64,000 nucleotides of DNA from UBA7446 sp965656545 (GCA_965656545.1 CBFHKZ010000001.1:124001-188000); one strand, 5' to 3'. Positions 7,311 through 15,903 are shown, counted from the stretch's first letter. The notes: generated by a model from the sequence alone, not told the origin. Numbers and translations: made by a program.

Positions 7311-9362
7311 CTACTTATCAGGATTAACAATTACTTCTTCAAGCGTTAAAGAAATTTCCTGACCGCCAAGGTCAAAACTTTTCTCGCCTGGCATCATTAA
7401 GCTTGAAATTTCCTTATAGTTAGCATAGTTTGTATTGTTCGTTTGCATCTGACCATTGAAGTTCACCATCGTAGATTCCTTAATTTTCATGCCTGTTTCC
7501 TTGCTGTAGTAGTTGGTGTAACTCACGCCAACACCAGGAACCTTAATCACATAAGCCTCTGTATCATTTACAGTTTCAATTCCCTCTAAAACCGCTTCTC
7601 CACTGGCAAGTAGCCCTATTTCAGATATAACCCCTAAGGATTTTTTAAGATCGTCATAAATAACCTTTGGCAAATCCATTTTATTTGGACCTTGCTTCAT
7701 AAAAGCCCCCTCGGTACTAACAACACTCGTCATCATGGCGTTTCCACCAACGGATATTACTTGTTCTTGGCTATCTGCTGAATAGGTTTCTTCAACCACA
7801 ATGGCCATTTGCATAAAAGTACCTTTGTACACAAGCTTAACTGCGTTTAGGTCACTTAAGTTATTTACGCCTGTTTTTTCAATATGATTCGTTAAAACGG
7901 TCTCAGCAGTAATTCCTCCTGCAACAGAAACCTTTTTAGGTCGATCAATAGACATGCCATATTTGTCATAGTAATTGACAGGAAGTAGTTTTCCATTAAA
8001 TTCGACCTTTTCAAGGTTATCTAAAACATCAACCCCTTTTCCAGTGACAACAATTCTTGATTGGTCAACATTAAAGTATTTTTGCGCCACATCTCTAACA
8101 TCTTCAGCGGTAACGGCATTGATTTTGTCAAGATAAGTTTTATAAAAATCGTTATCCAGATTTTCAGTTGCGATGTCGTATGCAAATTGTGCAATAGTTG
8201 CAGGTCTTTCTAACGAGCGAACAAAGCTACCAACATATTTGGCTTTTGCTTTTTTCAACTCACTTTCCATAACCAAGTCTGTACGAATTCGCTTTACTTC
8301 ATTGAGTAGTTCTACCACAGCACTGTCGGTTACTTCGTTTCTTACGCTGGCAGAAGCTCTAAAACGTGTTGCGGTACGCTTGTCGTTCCCAATACTTGAG
8401 TAAGCTCCATACGTATATCCTTTGTCTTCACGAAGGTTAAGAAACAAACGTGCTTCGCCACCACCACCAAGAATGGAGTTTGCCATTAAAACAGCAAAGT
8501 ATTCAGGATCTTTTTTGGCTAGGTATGCCGTGCTTTGAACCACTACTTCTGACTGAACAGCGTTGGGCATATTCACAAAGTCTATTTGTGGACTTGTAGG
8601 GTTTTTAACCTCAGGAATTGGACTAGAAGCAACGGGGTTTGGCTTCCATTTCCCAAAATATTTTTTCACCAACGGCTTAACGGTTTCCATGTCAATATCA
8701 CCAACAATGACCAAATAAGCATTATTAGGTCTAAACCTAAAGTCATAAAAACGCTGGACATCTGCAAGTTTTATGTTGTTAATGGTTCCAGGAGTTGTGT
8801 ATTCACCATAGGGGTGATTTCCGCCGTAGGCCAAAAGACTTTCGACGCGCCTAGCTGCATTAGTGACATCTTTTTCAGATGATTTCAAGGCATCAATAAT
8901 GACATCTCGCTCCTTGATAAATTCTTCTTCCGTAAAGTTGGGATTTATAGCAGCATCGGCCATCATCTGAAAAGTTCTTTCAAAATAGCGGGACAATGAT
9001 TGTGCAAATGCACCGGAAGCACTAATGCTAATGTTGGCACCCATGAAATCTACTTCATCATAGAAATCATCTTTTGCTATTTTTTTAGAACCTTTTCCGA
9101 GTAAGCTGCCAGTGAGGTCGCTTAAACCTGCCTTGATTCCTTCCAAAATGGGTGGGTTGTCTAGTCTTAAACTTGCACTTACTTGCGGCAGTTTTCTGTT
9201 TTCAACCAGCATCACGGTGAGGCCGTTTTTTAGTTTGTATTGTTGCGGCTCTTTAACTTGAATGGTGGGTGCAGGACCAGGAACCGGTTGTTTACTTCGA
9301 TCAATTTGACCAACTGCAGAAAACACCAATAAGGATGTGAATAATACGAGTAATTTTTTCAT
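7311..9362 (-). CDS. M16 family peptidase-like protein, probably the non-catalytic partner
   Basis: A 683-residue secreted protein starting at ATG 9360-9362 with a signal peptide (MKKLLVLFTSLLVFSAVGQ); a longer upstream frame would lack a leading signal. It has the insulinase-type N- and C-terminal halves (AYLVIVGDIDMETVKPLV is typical), but the position of the zinc motif HxxEH reads ILEGIKAGLSDLTGS, so the active site is missing. The last ~180 residues are an extra domain. It follows directly after the catalytic M16 gene and probably forms a heterodimer with it, as in other paired M16 systems. Confidence 0.9.
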   Translation of the reverse strand: MKKLLVLFTSLLVFSAVGQIDRSKQPVPGPAPTIQVKEPQQYKLKNGLTVMLVENRKLPQVSASLRLDNPPILEGIKAGLSDLTGSLLGKGSKKIAKDDFYDEVDFMGANISISASGAFAQSLSRYFERTFQMMADAAINPNFTEEEFIKERDVIIDALKSSEKDVTNAARRVESLLAYGGNHPYGEYTTPGTINNIKLADVQRFYDFRFRPNNAYLVIVGDIDMETVKPLVKKYFGKWKPNPVASSPIPEVKNPTSPQIDFVNMPNAVQSEVVVQSTAYLAKKDPEYFAVLMANSILGGGGEARLFLNLREDKGYTYGAYSSIGNDKRTATRFRASASVRNEVTDSAVVELLNEVKRIRTDLVMESELKKAKAKYVGSFVRSLERPATIAQFAYDIATENLDNDFYKTYLDKINAVTAEDVRDVAQKYFNVDQSRIVVTGKGVDVLDNLEKVEFNGKLLPVNYYDKYGMSIDRPKKVSVAGGITAETVLTNHIEKTGVNNLSDLNAVKLVYKGTFMQMAIVVEETYSADSQEQVISVGGNAMMTSVVSTEGAFMKQGPNKMDLPKVIYDDLKKSLGVISEIGLLASGEAVLEGIETVNDTEAYVIKVPGVGVSYTNYYSKETGMKIKESTMVNFNGQMQTNNTNYANYKEISSLMMPGEKSFDLGGQEISLTLEEVIVNPDK

Positions 9363-9372
9363 GATAATAGGT

Positions 9373-10689
9373 TTAATTAGCTTCTTCCGGTTCTGGTAAA
9401 TATTCAAGTACCAAGCGCTGGTTTGTGTTCAGGTATTTATTGGCTACCTCTCTTATCTCTTCGCGAGTAATGGAGCGGTAAATATCAATCTCGTTATTGA
9501 TTAGATTGGTGTCTCCATAGAGCATGTGGTATCTGGCAAGAGAATTGGCAATGCCTTCCACTGAAGCATTTGAGCTTACAAATCCATTTTCAAACTTGTT
9601 GAGCAGTTTTTGATAATCTCGCTCGGAAATAAGGTTGTTTTGAATTTTGAGAATTTCATCATCCATTTCAGATATTAAGTCTGTAAGTTTAAATTCTCCT
9701 TGTGGGAGTCCATAAATGACATACATACCATAATCTTCTTGCGCAATATTGATAGCTCCTGATTGTAGTGCCATTTTCTTTTCATCAACCAAACGCTTGT
9801 AGAGCTTAGAGCTTGGCCCGTCGCTCAAATATGTAGAAATCATATCAAGTATGCGAGACTCCCTGCTTTTAAAAGAGGGTGTACGGTATGCTGTAATGAT
9901 AGCGGGAATCTGAATGTTGCTATCAAAGGCTTCTGCTTTTAATTCCTCCTGAATTGGTTCTTCGGTCAAAGAAACTCTTTCTATGTCCTCTCCTCTTGGT
10001 ATAGAACCAAAATATCCTTCAACCATTGTTTTTGTTTCATCAATATCAATGTCACCAGCGACAACGAGCACGGCGTTGTTTGGGACATAGAATTTTTTAT
10101 TGAATGCTAAAAACTCATCTAGGGTAGCAGCATCTAGGTGATCCATCTCGCCAATGGTCGTCCAGCGATAAGGGTGATTGATAAACAGATGTTTTTTGAC
10201 ATTTTCTAAAAACTTACCATAAGGTTGGTTGTCAACGCGCAAGCGCTTTTCTTCCTTCACGACCTCATTTTGTGTATCCACACCGTCCTGTTCAATTATG
10301 GGATGTAACATCCGCTCAGACTCCATCCAAAGACCAAGCTCAAGGTTGTTTGAAGGAAAAACTTCATAATAATAGGTACGGTCGTCTGTGGTATTGGCGT
10401 TGTTGGATCCGCCATTTTCGGTGACTATAGAGAACCATGCGCCGTTTTCAATATTTTTAGTGCCTTCAAATAGGAGGTGTTCGAAAAAATGAGCAAAGCC
10501 GGTTCTGTCAGGTTGCTCGTCTTTAGCTCCAACGTGGTACATGACAGATGTTGTTACCACAGGAGCTGTATTGTCTTGATGTAGAATGACATGTAAGCCG
10601 TTAGCTAAATCGTATTCTTCAAAAGAGACCGATTGCGCGCTTACAAAACCCAATACAAATAATAGGGTTATAGAAAGGAGATGTTTCAT
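9373..10689 (-). CDS. M16 family zinc peptidase (catalytic)
   Basis: A 438-residue secreted insulinase/pitrilysin-family protease with an N-terminal signal peptide (MKHLLSITLLFVLGFVSAQ). The inverted zinc motif is intact as HFFEHLLFEGT at about residues 67-77, with the distal glutamate in EVVKEEKRL. It probably degrades peptides in the periplasm or at the outer membrane. It is the first gene of a two-gene unit with the non-catalytic M16 protein 10 bases downstream, and is divergent from rplU. Confidence 0.93.
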   Translation of the reverse strand: MKHLLSITLLFVLGFVSAQSVSFEEYDLANGLHVILHQDNTAPVVTTSVMYHVGAKDEQPDRTGFAHFFEHLLFEGTKNIENGAWFSIVTENGGSNNANTTDDRTYYYEVFPSNNLELGLWMESERMLHPIIEQDGVDTQNEVVKEEKRLRVDNQPYGKFLENVKKHLFINHPYRWTTIGEMDHLDAATLDEFLAFNKKFYVPNNAVLVVAGDIDIDETKTMVEGYFGSIPRGEDIERVSLTEEPIQEELKAEAFDSNIQIPAIITAYRTPSFKSRESRILDMISTYLSDGPSSKLYKRLVDEKKMALQSGAINIAQEDYGMYVIYGLPQGEFKLTDLISEMDDEILKIQNNLISERDYQKLLNKFENGFVSSNASVEGIANSLARYHMLYGDTNLINNEIDIYRSITREEIREVANKYLNTNQRLVLEYLPEPEEAN

Positions 10690-10773
10690 TGTAAAAAAGT
10701 TTAGACTATAAATTTAATTATTTTGTTTGAAATTACTAATGATTTGCTAGTATTAATGTTACCGCAAAAAATA

Positions 10774-10804
10774 TTGTCTGATATACTACAAGATTGTATA
10801 TTTG
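10774..10804 (+). promoter_or_regulatory. Promoter of rplU-rpmA
   Basis: TTG (10774-10776), a 20-base spacer and TATATTTG (10797-10804) fit the Bacteroidota -33/-7 consensus well. It lies about 36 bases before the rplU start. Confidence 0.7.
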
Positions 10805-10840
10805 CGCTCGCTTCAATAAGAAGTGTTAAAAACAAAAGAT

Positions 10841-11377
10841 ATGTTTGCAATCGTAGAGATAGCAGGGCAGCAATTTAAAGTTGCAAAAGACCAGAAGGTA
10901 TTTGTTCACCGATTGGACGCCAAAACAGGAGACAAGGTTTCTTTTGACCAAGTCTTTATGATGGCTGACGGAGACAAGGTTACTGTAGGCGCCCCAGCTG
11001 TAGCCAATGCTTCAGTAGAAGCAAAAGTGGTACGTCACCTAAAGGATGACAAAGTAATAGTATTTAAAAAGAAACGCCGCAAGGGTTATCGTGTTAAAAA
11101 CGGTCACCGTCAGTCGTTGACAGAAATTGTCATCGAATCTGTTGGAGTTGGTAATGCCAAAAAGGCTGCACCAAAAGCTAAGGCAGAAGCGCCTAAAGCA
11201 GAAGCACCAAAAGCTGCAGCTCCAAAGGCTGCAAAAAAAGCTGCCCCTAAAGCAGCTGCTGATTTTTCTTCAAAAACAGTAGCCGAGCTTAAGGAGCTAG
11301 CCAAAGCAGCAGGTGTTGCGGGAATTTCATCTATGAAAAAAGCCGATTTGATTGCGGCACTTGAAGCAAAAAAATAA
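10841..11377 (+). CDS. rplU: Ribosomal protein L21 with C-terminal extension
   Basis: The first ~103 residues from ATG 10841 (MFAIVEIAGQQFKV) are a complete bL21, ending in the conserved KKRRKGYRVKNGHRQSLTEI. The frame continues for about 75 residues: an Ala/Lys/Pro-rich linker with repeated APKAEAPKA units, then a compact segment (about 140-178, TVAELKELAKAAGVAGISSM) resembling SAP or Rho N-terminal helix-turn-helix nucleic-acid-binding domains. Typical bL21 has about 103 residues. The upstream in-frame ATG at 10823 is less likely because family proteins begin at MFAIV. It is cotranscribed with rpmA. Confidence 0.95.
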   Translation: MFAIVEIAGQQFKVAKDQKVFVHRLDAKTGDKVSFDQVFMMADGDKVTVGAPAVANASVEAKVVRHLKDDKVIVFKKKRRKGYRVKNGHRQSLTEIVIESVGVGNAKKAAPKAKAEAPKAEAPKAAAPKAAKKAAPKAAADFSSKTVAELKELAKAAGVAGISSMKKADLIAALEAKK

Positions 11378-11388
11378 AAGAGTAAGCC

Positions 11389-11649
11389 ATGGCACACAAA
11401 AAAGGAGTAGGTAGTTCCAAGAACGGTAGAGAATCGGAATCGAAACGCTTAGGCGTTAAAATATTTGGTGGACAACAGGCCATCGCAGGGAACATTATTG
11501 TTCGTCAACGCGGTACGGCACACCACCCAGGAGACAATGTATATCTAGGTAAAGACCACACACTACACGCTAGAGTGGACGGTGTTGTGCGTTTTACTAA
11601 AAAGAAAAACAATCGCTCGTACGTTTCTATTGATCCCGTACAGGACTAG
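11389..11649 (+). CDS. rpmA: Ribosomal protein L27
   Basis: An 86-residue bL27 of the large subunit, close to the peptidyl-transferase centre. It begins MAHKKGVGSSKNGRESESKR and has the signature GNIIVRQRGTAHHPG. It has no N-terminal cleavage extension of the Firmicutes type. It follows rplU by 11 bases, the standard order, and is followed by a strong terminator. Confidence 0.98.
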   Translation: MAHKKGVGSSKNGRESESKRLGVKIFGGQQAIAGNIIVRQRGTAHHPGDNVYLGKDHTLHARVDGVVRFTKKKNNRSYVSIDPVQD

Positions 11650-11677
11650 TTTTTAGTTTATACATCAAAAGTTAGAA

Positions 11678-11737
11678 CCCCGCCTTTTCGAGTACATTTC
11701 AATATGAAATTTGTACCGAGAAAGGCGGGTTTTTTTT
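11678..11737 (+). terminator. Long hairpin terminator after rpmA
   Basis: CCCGCCTTT...AAAGGCGGG forms the base of an interrupted stem continuing through AGTACATTTC/GAAATTTGTAC, followed by eight T. It ends the rplU-rpmA transcript and also borders the RAYT element. Confidence 0.85.
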
Positions 11738-11798
11738 GTTTTTAGAGAATCCCGCGAAAAATTTCATAATTTTAAAACAGGAATATAATTTCGCACAG

Positions 11799-12380
11799 AT
11801 GTCCCAAAAATTTGGTGGTAAATATCGCATTCAATCTGCCCGTGCCCAATGGTGGGATTATGCCAATAATGGGATGTATTTTGTGACCATTTGCACCCAA
11901 CATCGCAAACATTTTTTTGGCGATATTGTGGAAACGTCCAATTACGATAGAGGCGCGATGCATCGCGCCTCTATCGTACAAATGGAATTGAACAAAATTG
12001 GGGAAATTGTTGTTCGTGAATGGAAACGCACATTTGATATGCGTCCTGATATGAATTTATGCATGGACGCATTTGTTGTTATGCCGAATCATTTTCATGC
12101 AATCATTGGGATTGGGGAAAATAAATATAATACCAACGTGGAAACGCGACAACCATCACCAAAAAACAAATTCGGACCCCAATCCAAAAATTTGGCATCC
12201 ATTATTCGTGGGTTTAAATCGGCGGTGACCATCCACGCCCGCAAAATCAATCCCCAATTTGCGTGGCAATCACGTTTTCACGACCACATTGTCCGCAACG
12301 AAAAATCGCTGAAAAACATTCGCCGATACATTTTTAACAACCCCGCCGTGTGGCACCGTGATCGGAATAATGCTACCTGA
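11799..12380 (+). CDS. REP-associated tyrosine transposase (RAYT, Y1/HUH family)
   Basis: The 193-residue product begins MSQKFGGKYRIQSARAQWWD. It has the HUH motif in MPNHFHAII (about residue 95) and a C-terminal IRRYIFNNPAVW block with the likely catalytic tyrosine. RAYTs are single-copy IS200/IS605 relatives that act on REP hairpins and are not classical insertion sequences. Two palindromes, one inside the gene and one just downstream, support the call. It lies between rpmA and creD without obvious target duplications. The upstream in-frame start at 11736 is inside the rpmA terminator and is rejected. Confidence 0.9.
   Translation: MSQKFGGKYRIQSARAQWWDYANNGMYFVTICTQHRKHFFGDIVETSNYDRGAMHRASIVQMELNKIGEIVVREWKRTFDMRPDMNLCMDAFVVMPNHFHAIIGIGENKYNTNVETRQPSPKNKFGPQSKNLASIIRGFKSAVTIHARKINPQFAWQSRFHDHIVRNEKSLKNIRRYIFNNPAVWHRDRNNAT
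11943..11978 (+). repeat. 36-bp perfect palindrome inside the RAYT gene
   Basis: Two 18-base arms (11943-11960 and 11961-11978, core GGCGCGATGCATCGCGCC) form a perfect palindrome encoding YDRGAMHRASIV in frame. Being self-complementary, it encodes nearly the same peptide on both strands. Confidence 0.9.
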
Positions 12381-12402
12381 TTATGGATTTGATATCCCTA
12401 AC

Positions 12403-12430
12403 GTACAGACGCAATGCTTTGCGTCTGTAC
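12403..12430. repeat. REP-type hairpin downstream of the RAYT
   Basis: GTACAGACGCAA, a 4-base loop TGCT, and TTGCGTCTGTAC form a perfect 12-bp stem 22 bases after the RAYT stop. The sequence class (TACAGACGCAA...) is the kind of REP hairpin that accompanies RAYT genes. The remaining ~90 bases up to creD hold nothing else I can name. Confidence 0.75.
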
Positions 12431-12521
12431 CAAACCCTTATTATTGTAAAGCGTTTTTCGCTTCCGTGCATTGTTTTTAAGGGAAGTAATCATTGCCGCA
12501 ACGGAACCGCCAAAACCCATC

Positions 12522-13847
12522 TTATTTCTCTTTAAGTTGAATGTTATACCAGTCGATATTTTTGGAATAGTACATGACAACTGACAGTACGGCAAATATC
12601 CCAATGCTTCCGAGTAGTAAGGCATAGTTTTCTAGCTGAATGATGGTAAAAATAAAGGCATACATGATGAGTAGTATTCCAAATATCATCCAAGCGAGTC
12701 GTTTTGATTTTAGAATCGCGGTTGCGTATAACGAGACCAAAGTAATTGTCAGTACGGTAGCGATGCCATAGGCTAGGTTAAACATTAGATGCTCGCTTAT
12801 TGATAGCAACAAGGAGTAAAAAACAATAAGTGCCAATCCAACCAACAAATATTGAATGGGGTGTATGAATACATTTCCAAGGATTTCAACAAAGAAGAAT
12901 ACCAAGAAGGTTAGTACGATAAACAATATGGCATATTTGGCTACTCGGTCGGATTTTTTGTAGCTATCTACGGGCAATAGTAAGTCGGTTCCAAAAACAC
13001 TATCTCTAGTATCGTAGTCATAACCCGTCCAATACTGTGGATAATTACGATTTAAGTGTAAGACGTTCCAATGTGCTTTAAATCCATCTGGTTTAATTTC
13101 ACGGTCATCGGGCAAGAATTTACCGCTAAAACTCGGAGTAGGCCAAGTAGATGCTAAATGTACATCTGTTGTTTTTCCGACAGGCGTGAAATACAACTTA
13201 TGGCTTCCTTTTAGTCGTATATCCGCATTAAAGGAATTGCGCTTGCTAATATCTTGACTTAAATCCAATTGTAGGTTTATCCCTGAGGAAACAAGGTTAG
13301 TGTTTGTTACACCAGAATCAAATGAACGTGTTTTTCCGTTCCAGTTCATGGTAATTTGATCCTCTATTCCCTTGAGATCTGAAATACCCAAGTTTATGGC
13401 TGCTTTATCGAAATGAATGTTGTCTTTTTCAATGTTGACATCATTAAAGTCAAACCCAGCAAAATCACCACTGATATTGAGCATTGATTCGTAAACAACA
13501 ACTTCAAAAATGCCGCGGTATCTTTTTTCTGGATGTATGCTGCCGGTAATGTTGAGGTTGTCGGGGAGTAGATGTATATGGCGTAGCTCCTTCTCTGTTT
13601 TTGCAACAACAGAATCTCCTTGAATGACATTATGCGTCACATAGCTGTCGTAGGGGATGCTGATAAACGGCCCTGTAAGGGTTTGCCTTCCAGACCATTT
13701 GTCGCTTACCTCATTAATAGCTTCTATTTGTCTGTACTCACGTTCGTCTATTAATCCGGTGACCAGTGCAGTAGGAACCAACAGTATAAGAATGAGTAAA
13801 AAAATCATTCCTATTTTAAAAAAGATGTTTGTTTTAAGGCTTTTCAT
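12522..13847 (-). CDS. creD: CreD family inner-membrane protein
   Basis: A 441-residue CreD homologue. It has an N-terminal membrane anchor (KIGMIFLLILILLVPTALV), a large extracytoplasmic domain, and five or six C-terminal membrane segments. The conserved FGTDLLLPVDSYKKSDRVAK precedes the first of these. CreD in enterobacteria is linked to envelope integrity and beta-lactam or colicin response; the exact role in Bacteroidota is unclear. The start at ATG 13845-13847 gives the typical N-terminus. No creBC genes are nearby. Confidence 0.9.
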   Translation of the reverse strand: MKSLKTNIFFKIGMIFLLILILLVPTALVTGLIDEREYRQIEAINEVSDKWSGRQTLTGPFISIPYDSYVTHNVIQGDSVVAKTEKELRHIHLLPDNLNITGSIHPEKRYRGIFEVVVYESMLNISGDFAGFDFNDVNIEKDNIHFDKAAINLGISDLKGIEDQITMNWNGKTRSFDSGVTNTNLVSSGINLQLDLSQDISKRNSFNADIRLKGSHKLYFTPVGKTTDVHLASTWPTPSFSGKFLPDDREIKPDGFKAHWNVLHLNRNYPQYWTGYDYDTRDSVFGTDLLLPVDSYKKSDRVAKYAILFIVLTFLVFFFVEILGNVFIHPIQYLLVGLALIVFYSLLLSISEHLMFNLAYGIATVLTITLVSLYATAILKSKRLAWMIFGILLIMYAFIFTIIQLENYALLLGSIGIFAVLSVVMYYSKNIDWYNIQLKEK

Positions 13848-13947
13848 TTTACTTGATTTAGGGTTTAAATAATTACCCCAAACAGCTTTTAGAAAAGAAA
13901 CGCAGGTAGTTCTTGAATAGAAGAACAAATTTGAGGTGGCATAAATA

Positions 13948-13980
13948 TAAAAAAAAACCGAGACAACTGCCTCGGATTTA
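13948..13980 (-). terminator. Terminator after DUF2442 gene (copy 1 of a duplicated terminator)
   Basis: CCGAG (13958-13962) pairs with CTCGG (13971-13975) around the loop ACAACTGC, followed on the minus strand by nine T. It overlaps the DUF2442 stop codon and is nearly identical to the element at 14500-14533. Confidence 0.8.
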
Positions 13981-14205
13981 AATACCTATGTTTTCTTTTT
14001 GGAAAGAGAAAAACCCTTCAAAGCTGAGATCTTCATCTAATGTCTTCCAATGAATGCCAAAAGGAGAGCGTTCATAATTCTCACGTTGTTTAGGAGTTGC
14101 TTTTGCCAACTTGGGGAACCATTTTAGCGGCATTGATTTTTCAACCCCCTCCGTTGTTTTAAGAAAAATATGGTCTTGGTCAAACCAAATACGTGCTACA
14201 TCCAT
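13978..14205 (-). CDS. DUF2442 domain protein
   Basis: A 75-residue protein of the DUF2442 type (WFDQDHIFLKTTEG, then MPLKWFPKLAKATPKQRENY). DUF2442 proteins usually follow a DUF4160 gene, and the pair is often suggested to be a toxin-antitoxin-like module, but activity is not established here. The frame is intact although the DUF4160 partner just upstream carries a nonsense codon. The two are five bases apart. The module lies between creD and ahcY, flanked by near-identical terminators. Confidence 0.85.
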   Translation of the reverse strand: MDVARIWFDQDHIFLKTTEGVEKSMPLKWFPKLAKATPKQRENYERSPFGIHWKTLDEDLSFEGFFSFQKENIGI

Positions 14206-14210
14206 ATCGT

Positions 14211-14444
14211 TTATTTAGAAAAATGCGCATACCATGCTTTTATTATCAATTCTTTGTTTTCTTCAATTAGCACCTTAGCAAGTCTTACATCCTTGTTTTT
14301 CAACCCTTTGTTATCAATGCATCGAAGCACTTCTACACTAAATTTTGCTTCGCCGTCAGCATTTCTTACGTGAACATGTATGGGATCATGCTAGTTGGAG
14401 TAAAAAAAGAAACGCATTCCAAAAGCGTAAAAAAGAGTAGGCAT
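14211..14444 (-). pseudogene. DUF4160 protein gene interrupted by an in-frame TAG
   Basis: Read from ATG 14442-14444, the minus strand encodes MPTLFYAFGMRFFFYSN, then TAG at 14391-14393 (codon 18), then HDPIHVHVRNADGEAKF and a normal C-terminus ending AWYAHFSK at 14211. In the family this site reads YSNEHxPxHVHV, so one G-to-T change (GAG to TAG) explains the stop. Apart from this the frame is full length (77 codons). It is either a young nonsense mutation, a sequencing error, or a suppressed stop. It pairs with the DUF2442 gene. Confidence 0.85.
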
Positions 14445-14499
14445 CTTTTTACATTATCACTCAAATGTACAAAATCAATGTTAAGTTGTATTTTAAATC

Positions 14500-14533
14500 A
14501 TAAAAAAAACCGAGACAAATGCCTCGGTTTAAA
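14500..14533 (-). terminator. Terminator after ahcY (copy 2 of a duplicated terminator)
   Basis: CCGAG (14510-14514) pairs with CTCGG (14523-14527) around ACAAATGC, followed on the minus strand by eight T. It lies 22 bases past the ahcY stop. Confidence 0.85.
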
Positions 14534-14554
14534 TTCCATTAGGTGTACTAAAAA

Positions 14555-15871
14555 TTAGTATCTATAATATTCAGGCTTATAAGGTCCTTGAACAGGAACG
14601 CTGATATAATCTGCTTGGTCTTTGTTTAGTTCTTCAAGTTCAACGCCTAGTTTTTCTAGGTGCAAATGCGCTACTTTTTCATCCAAGTGCTTGGGTAACA
14701 TATACACCTTGTTTTCGTAACTATCTGCATTTTTCCAAAGCTCTATTTGCGCCAAGGTTTGGTTTGTAAAGGAGTTACTCATCACAAAGCTAGGGTGTCC
14801 CGTAGCACAACCTAGGTTTACCAACCTACCTTCAGCTAAAACAATAATGTCTTTGCCCTCAACGGTATACTTATCTACTTGTGGCTTAATTTCCACCTTG
14901 CTTTCGCCGTAGTTTCCGTTTAACCAAGCCATGTCAATTTCGTTGTCAAAGTGTCCAATGTTACATACAATGGCCTTGTCCTTCATGGCACGAAAATGAC
15001 GTTCAGCAACAATGTCTTTGTTCCCTGTAGCCGTTACAATAATGTCTGCATTACCAATGACCGTGTCTAGTCTTTTTACTTCAAAACCATCCATAGAGGC
15101 TTGAAGCGCACAAATCGGATCAATTTCAGTAACGGTTACTATCGCTCCTGCTCCTTGGAAAGAAGCAACGGTGCCTTTACCAACATCACCATATCCAGCA
15201 ACAACAACGCGCTTTCCAGCAAGCATGATGTCTGTTGCACGACGTACCGCATCAACCGCTGATTCTTTACAGCCGTATTTGTTGTCAAACTTCGACTTGG
15301 TCACCGAGTCGTTTACGTTAATGGCAGGTAACGGAAGTGTTCCGTTTTGCATACGCTCATACAAACGATGCACGCCTGTGGTTGTTTCTTCTGAAAGTCC
15401 TTTGATTCCTGCAGCAAGCTCAGGAAATTCATCAAGGATCATATTGGTTAGGTCGCCACCATCATCTAAAATCAAGTTTAGGGGTTTGCGATCTTCACCA
15501 AAGAATATCGTTTGTTCAATACACCAGTTAAATTCTTCTTCATTCATGCCTTTCCAAGCATAAACTGGAATTCCAGCAGCAGCAATAGCCGCTGCAGCAT
15601 GGTCTTGTGTTGAGAAAATATTACATGAACTCCATGTAACATCTGCCCCAAGCGCTGTAAGTGTTTCGATTAGCACAGCTGTTTGAATGGTCATGTGCAA
15701 GCATCCAGCGATGCGCGCACCTTTCAGCGGCTGCGCTGCACCATATTCTTCACGAAGTGCCATCAGCCCAGGCATTTCTGCCTCTGCCAATTCAATTTCT
15801 TTTCTTCCCCAATCAGCCAAAGTAATGTCTTTGACTTTATAAGGTACGTAGGTAGTCGTTTTCGTAGCCAT
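14555..15871 (-). CDS. ahcY: Adenosylhomocysteinase (SAH hydrolase)
   Basis: A 438-residue NAD-dependent enzyme that cleaves S-adenosylhomocysteine to adenosine and homocysteine, keeping methylation reactions running. The N-terminal substrate domain has GCLHMTIQTAVLIETL. The Rossmann motif is GYGDVGKGTVASFQGAGA, and the C-terminus ends in GPYKPEYYRY, with the terminal Lys-Tyr motif of the family. The start at ATG 15869-15871 (MATKTTTYVPYKV) is favoured over an upstream frame extension because it fits the promoter spacing. Confidence 0.98.
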   Translation of the reverse strand: MATKTTTYVPYKVKDITLADWGRKEIELAEAEMPGLMALREEYGAAQPLKGARIAGCLHMTIQTAVLIETLTALGADVTWSSCNIFSTQDHAAAAIAAAGIPVYAWKGMNEEEFNWCIEQTIFFGEDRKPLNLILDDGGDLTNMILDEFPELAAGIKGLSEETTTGVHRLYERMQNGTLPLPAINVNDSVTKSKFDNKYGCKESAVDAVRRATDIMLAGKRVVVAGYGDVGKGTVASFQGAGAIVTVTEIDPICALQASMDGFEVKRLDTVIGNADIIVTATGNKDIVAERHFRAMKDKAIVCNIGHFDNEIDMAWLNGNYGESKVEIKPQVDKYTVEGKDIIVLAEGRLVNLGCATGHPSFVMSNSFTNQTLAQIELWKNADSYENKVYMLPKHLDEKVAHLHLEKLGVELEELNKDQADYISVPVQGPYKPEYYRY

Positions 15872-15903
15872 ATTTGTATATTTGATTTCTAGCAATTAGC
15901 CGA

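Noticed and set aside
11110..11397. Ala/Ser-rich minus-strand frame opposite the L21 tail
   Set aside because: It is the shadow of the repetitive Ala/Lys/Pro coding sequence, with no independent support.
11736..11798. Longer N-terminus for the RAYT gene
   Set aside because: It begins within the rpmA terminator hairpin, and family proteins begin near MSQKFGGKYRI.
11678..12521. A complete insertion sequence around the transposase
   Set aside because: There are no terminal inverted repeats with target duplication; the hairpins and protein type fit a RAYT/REP element instead.
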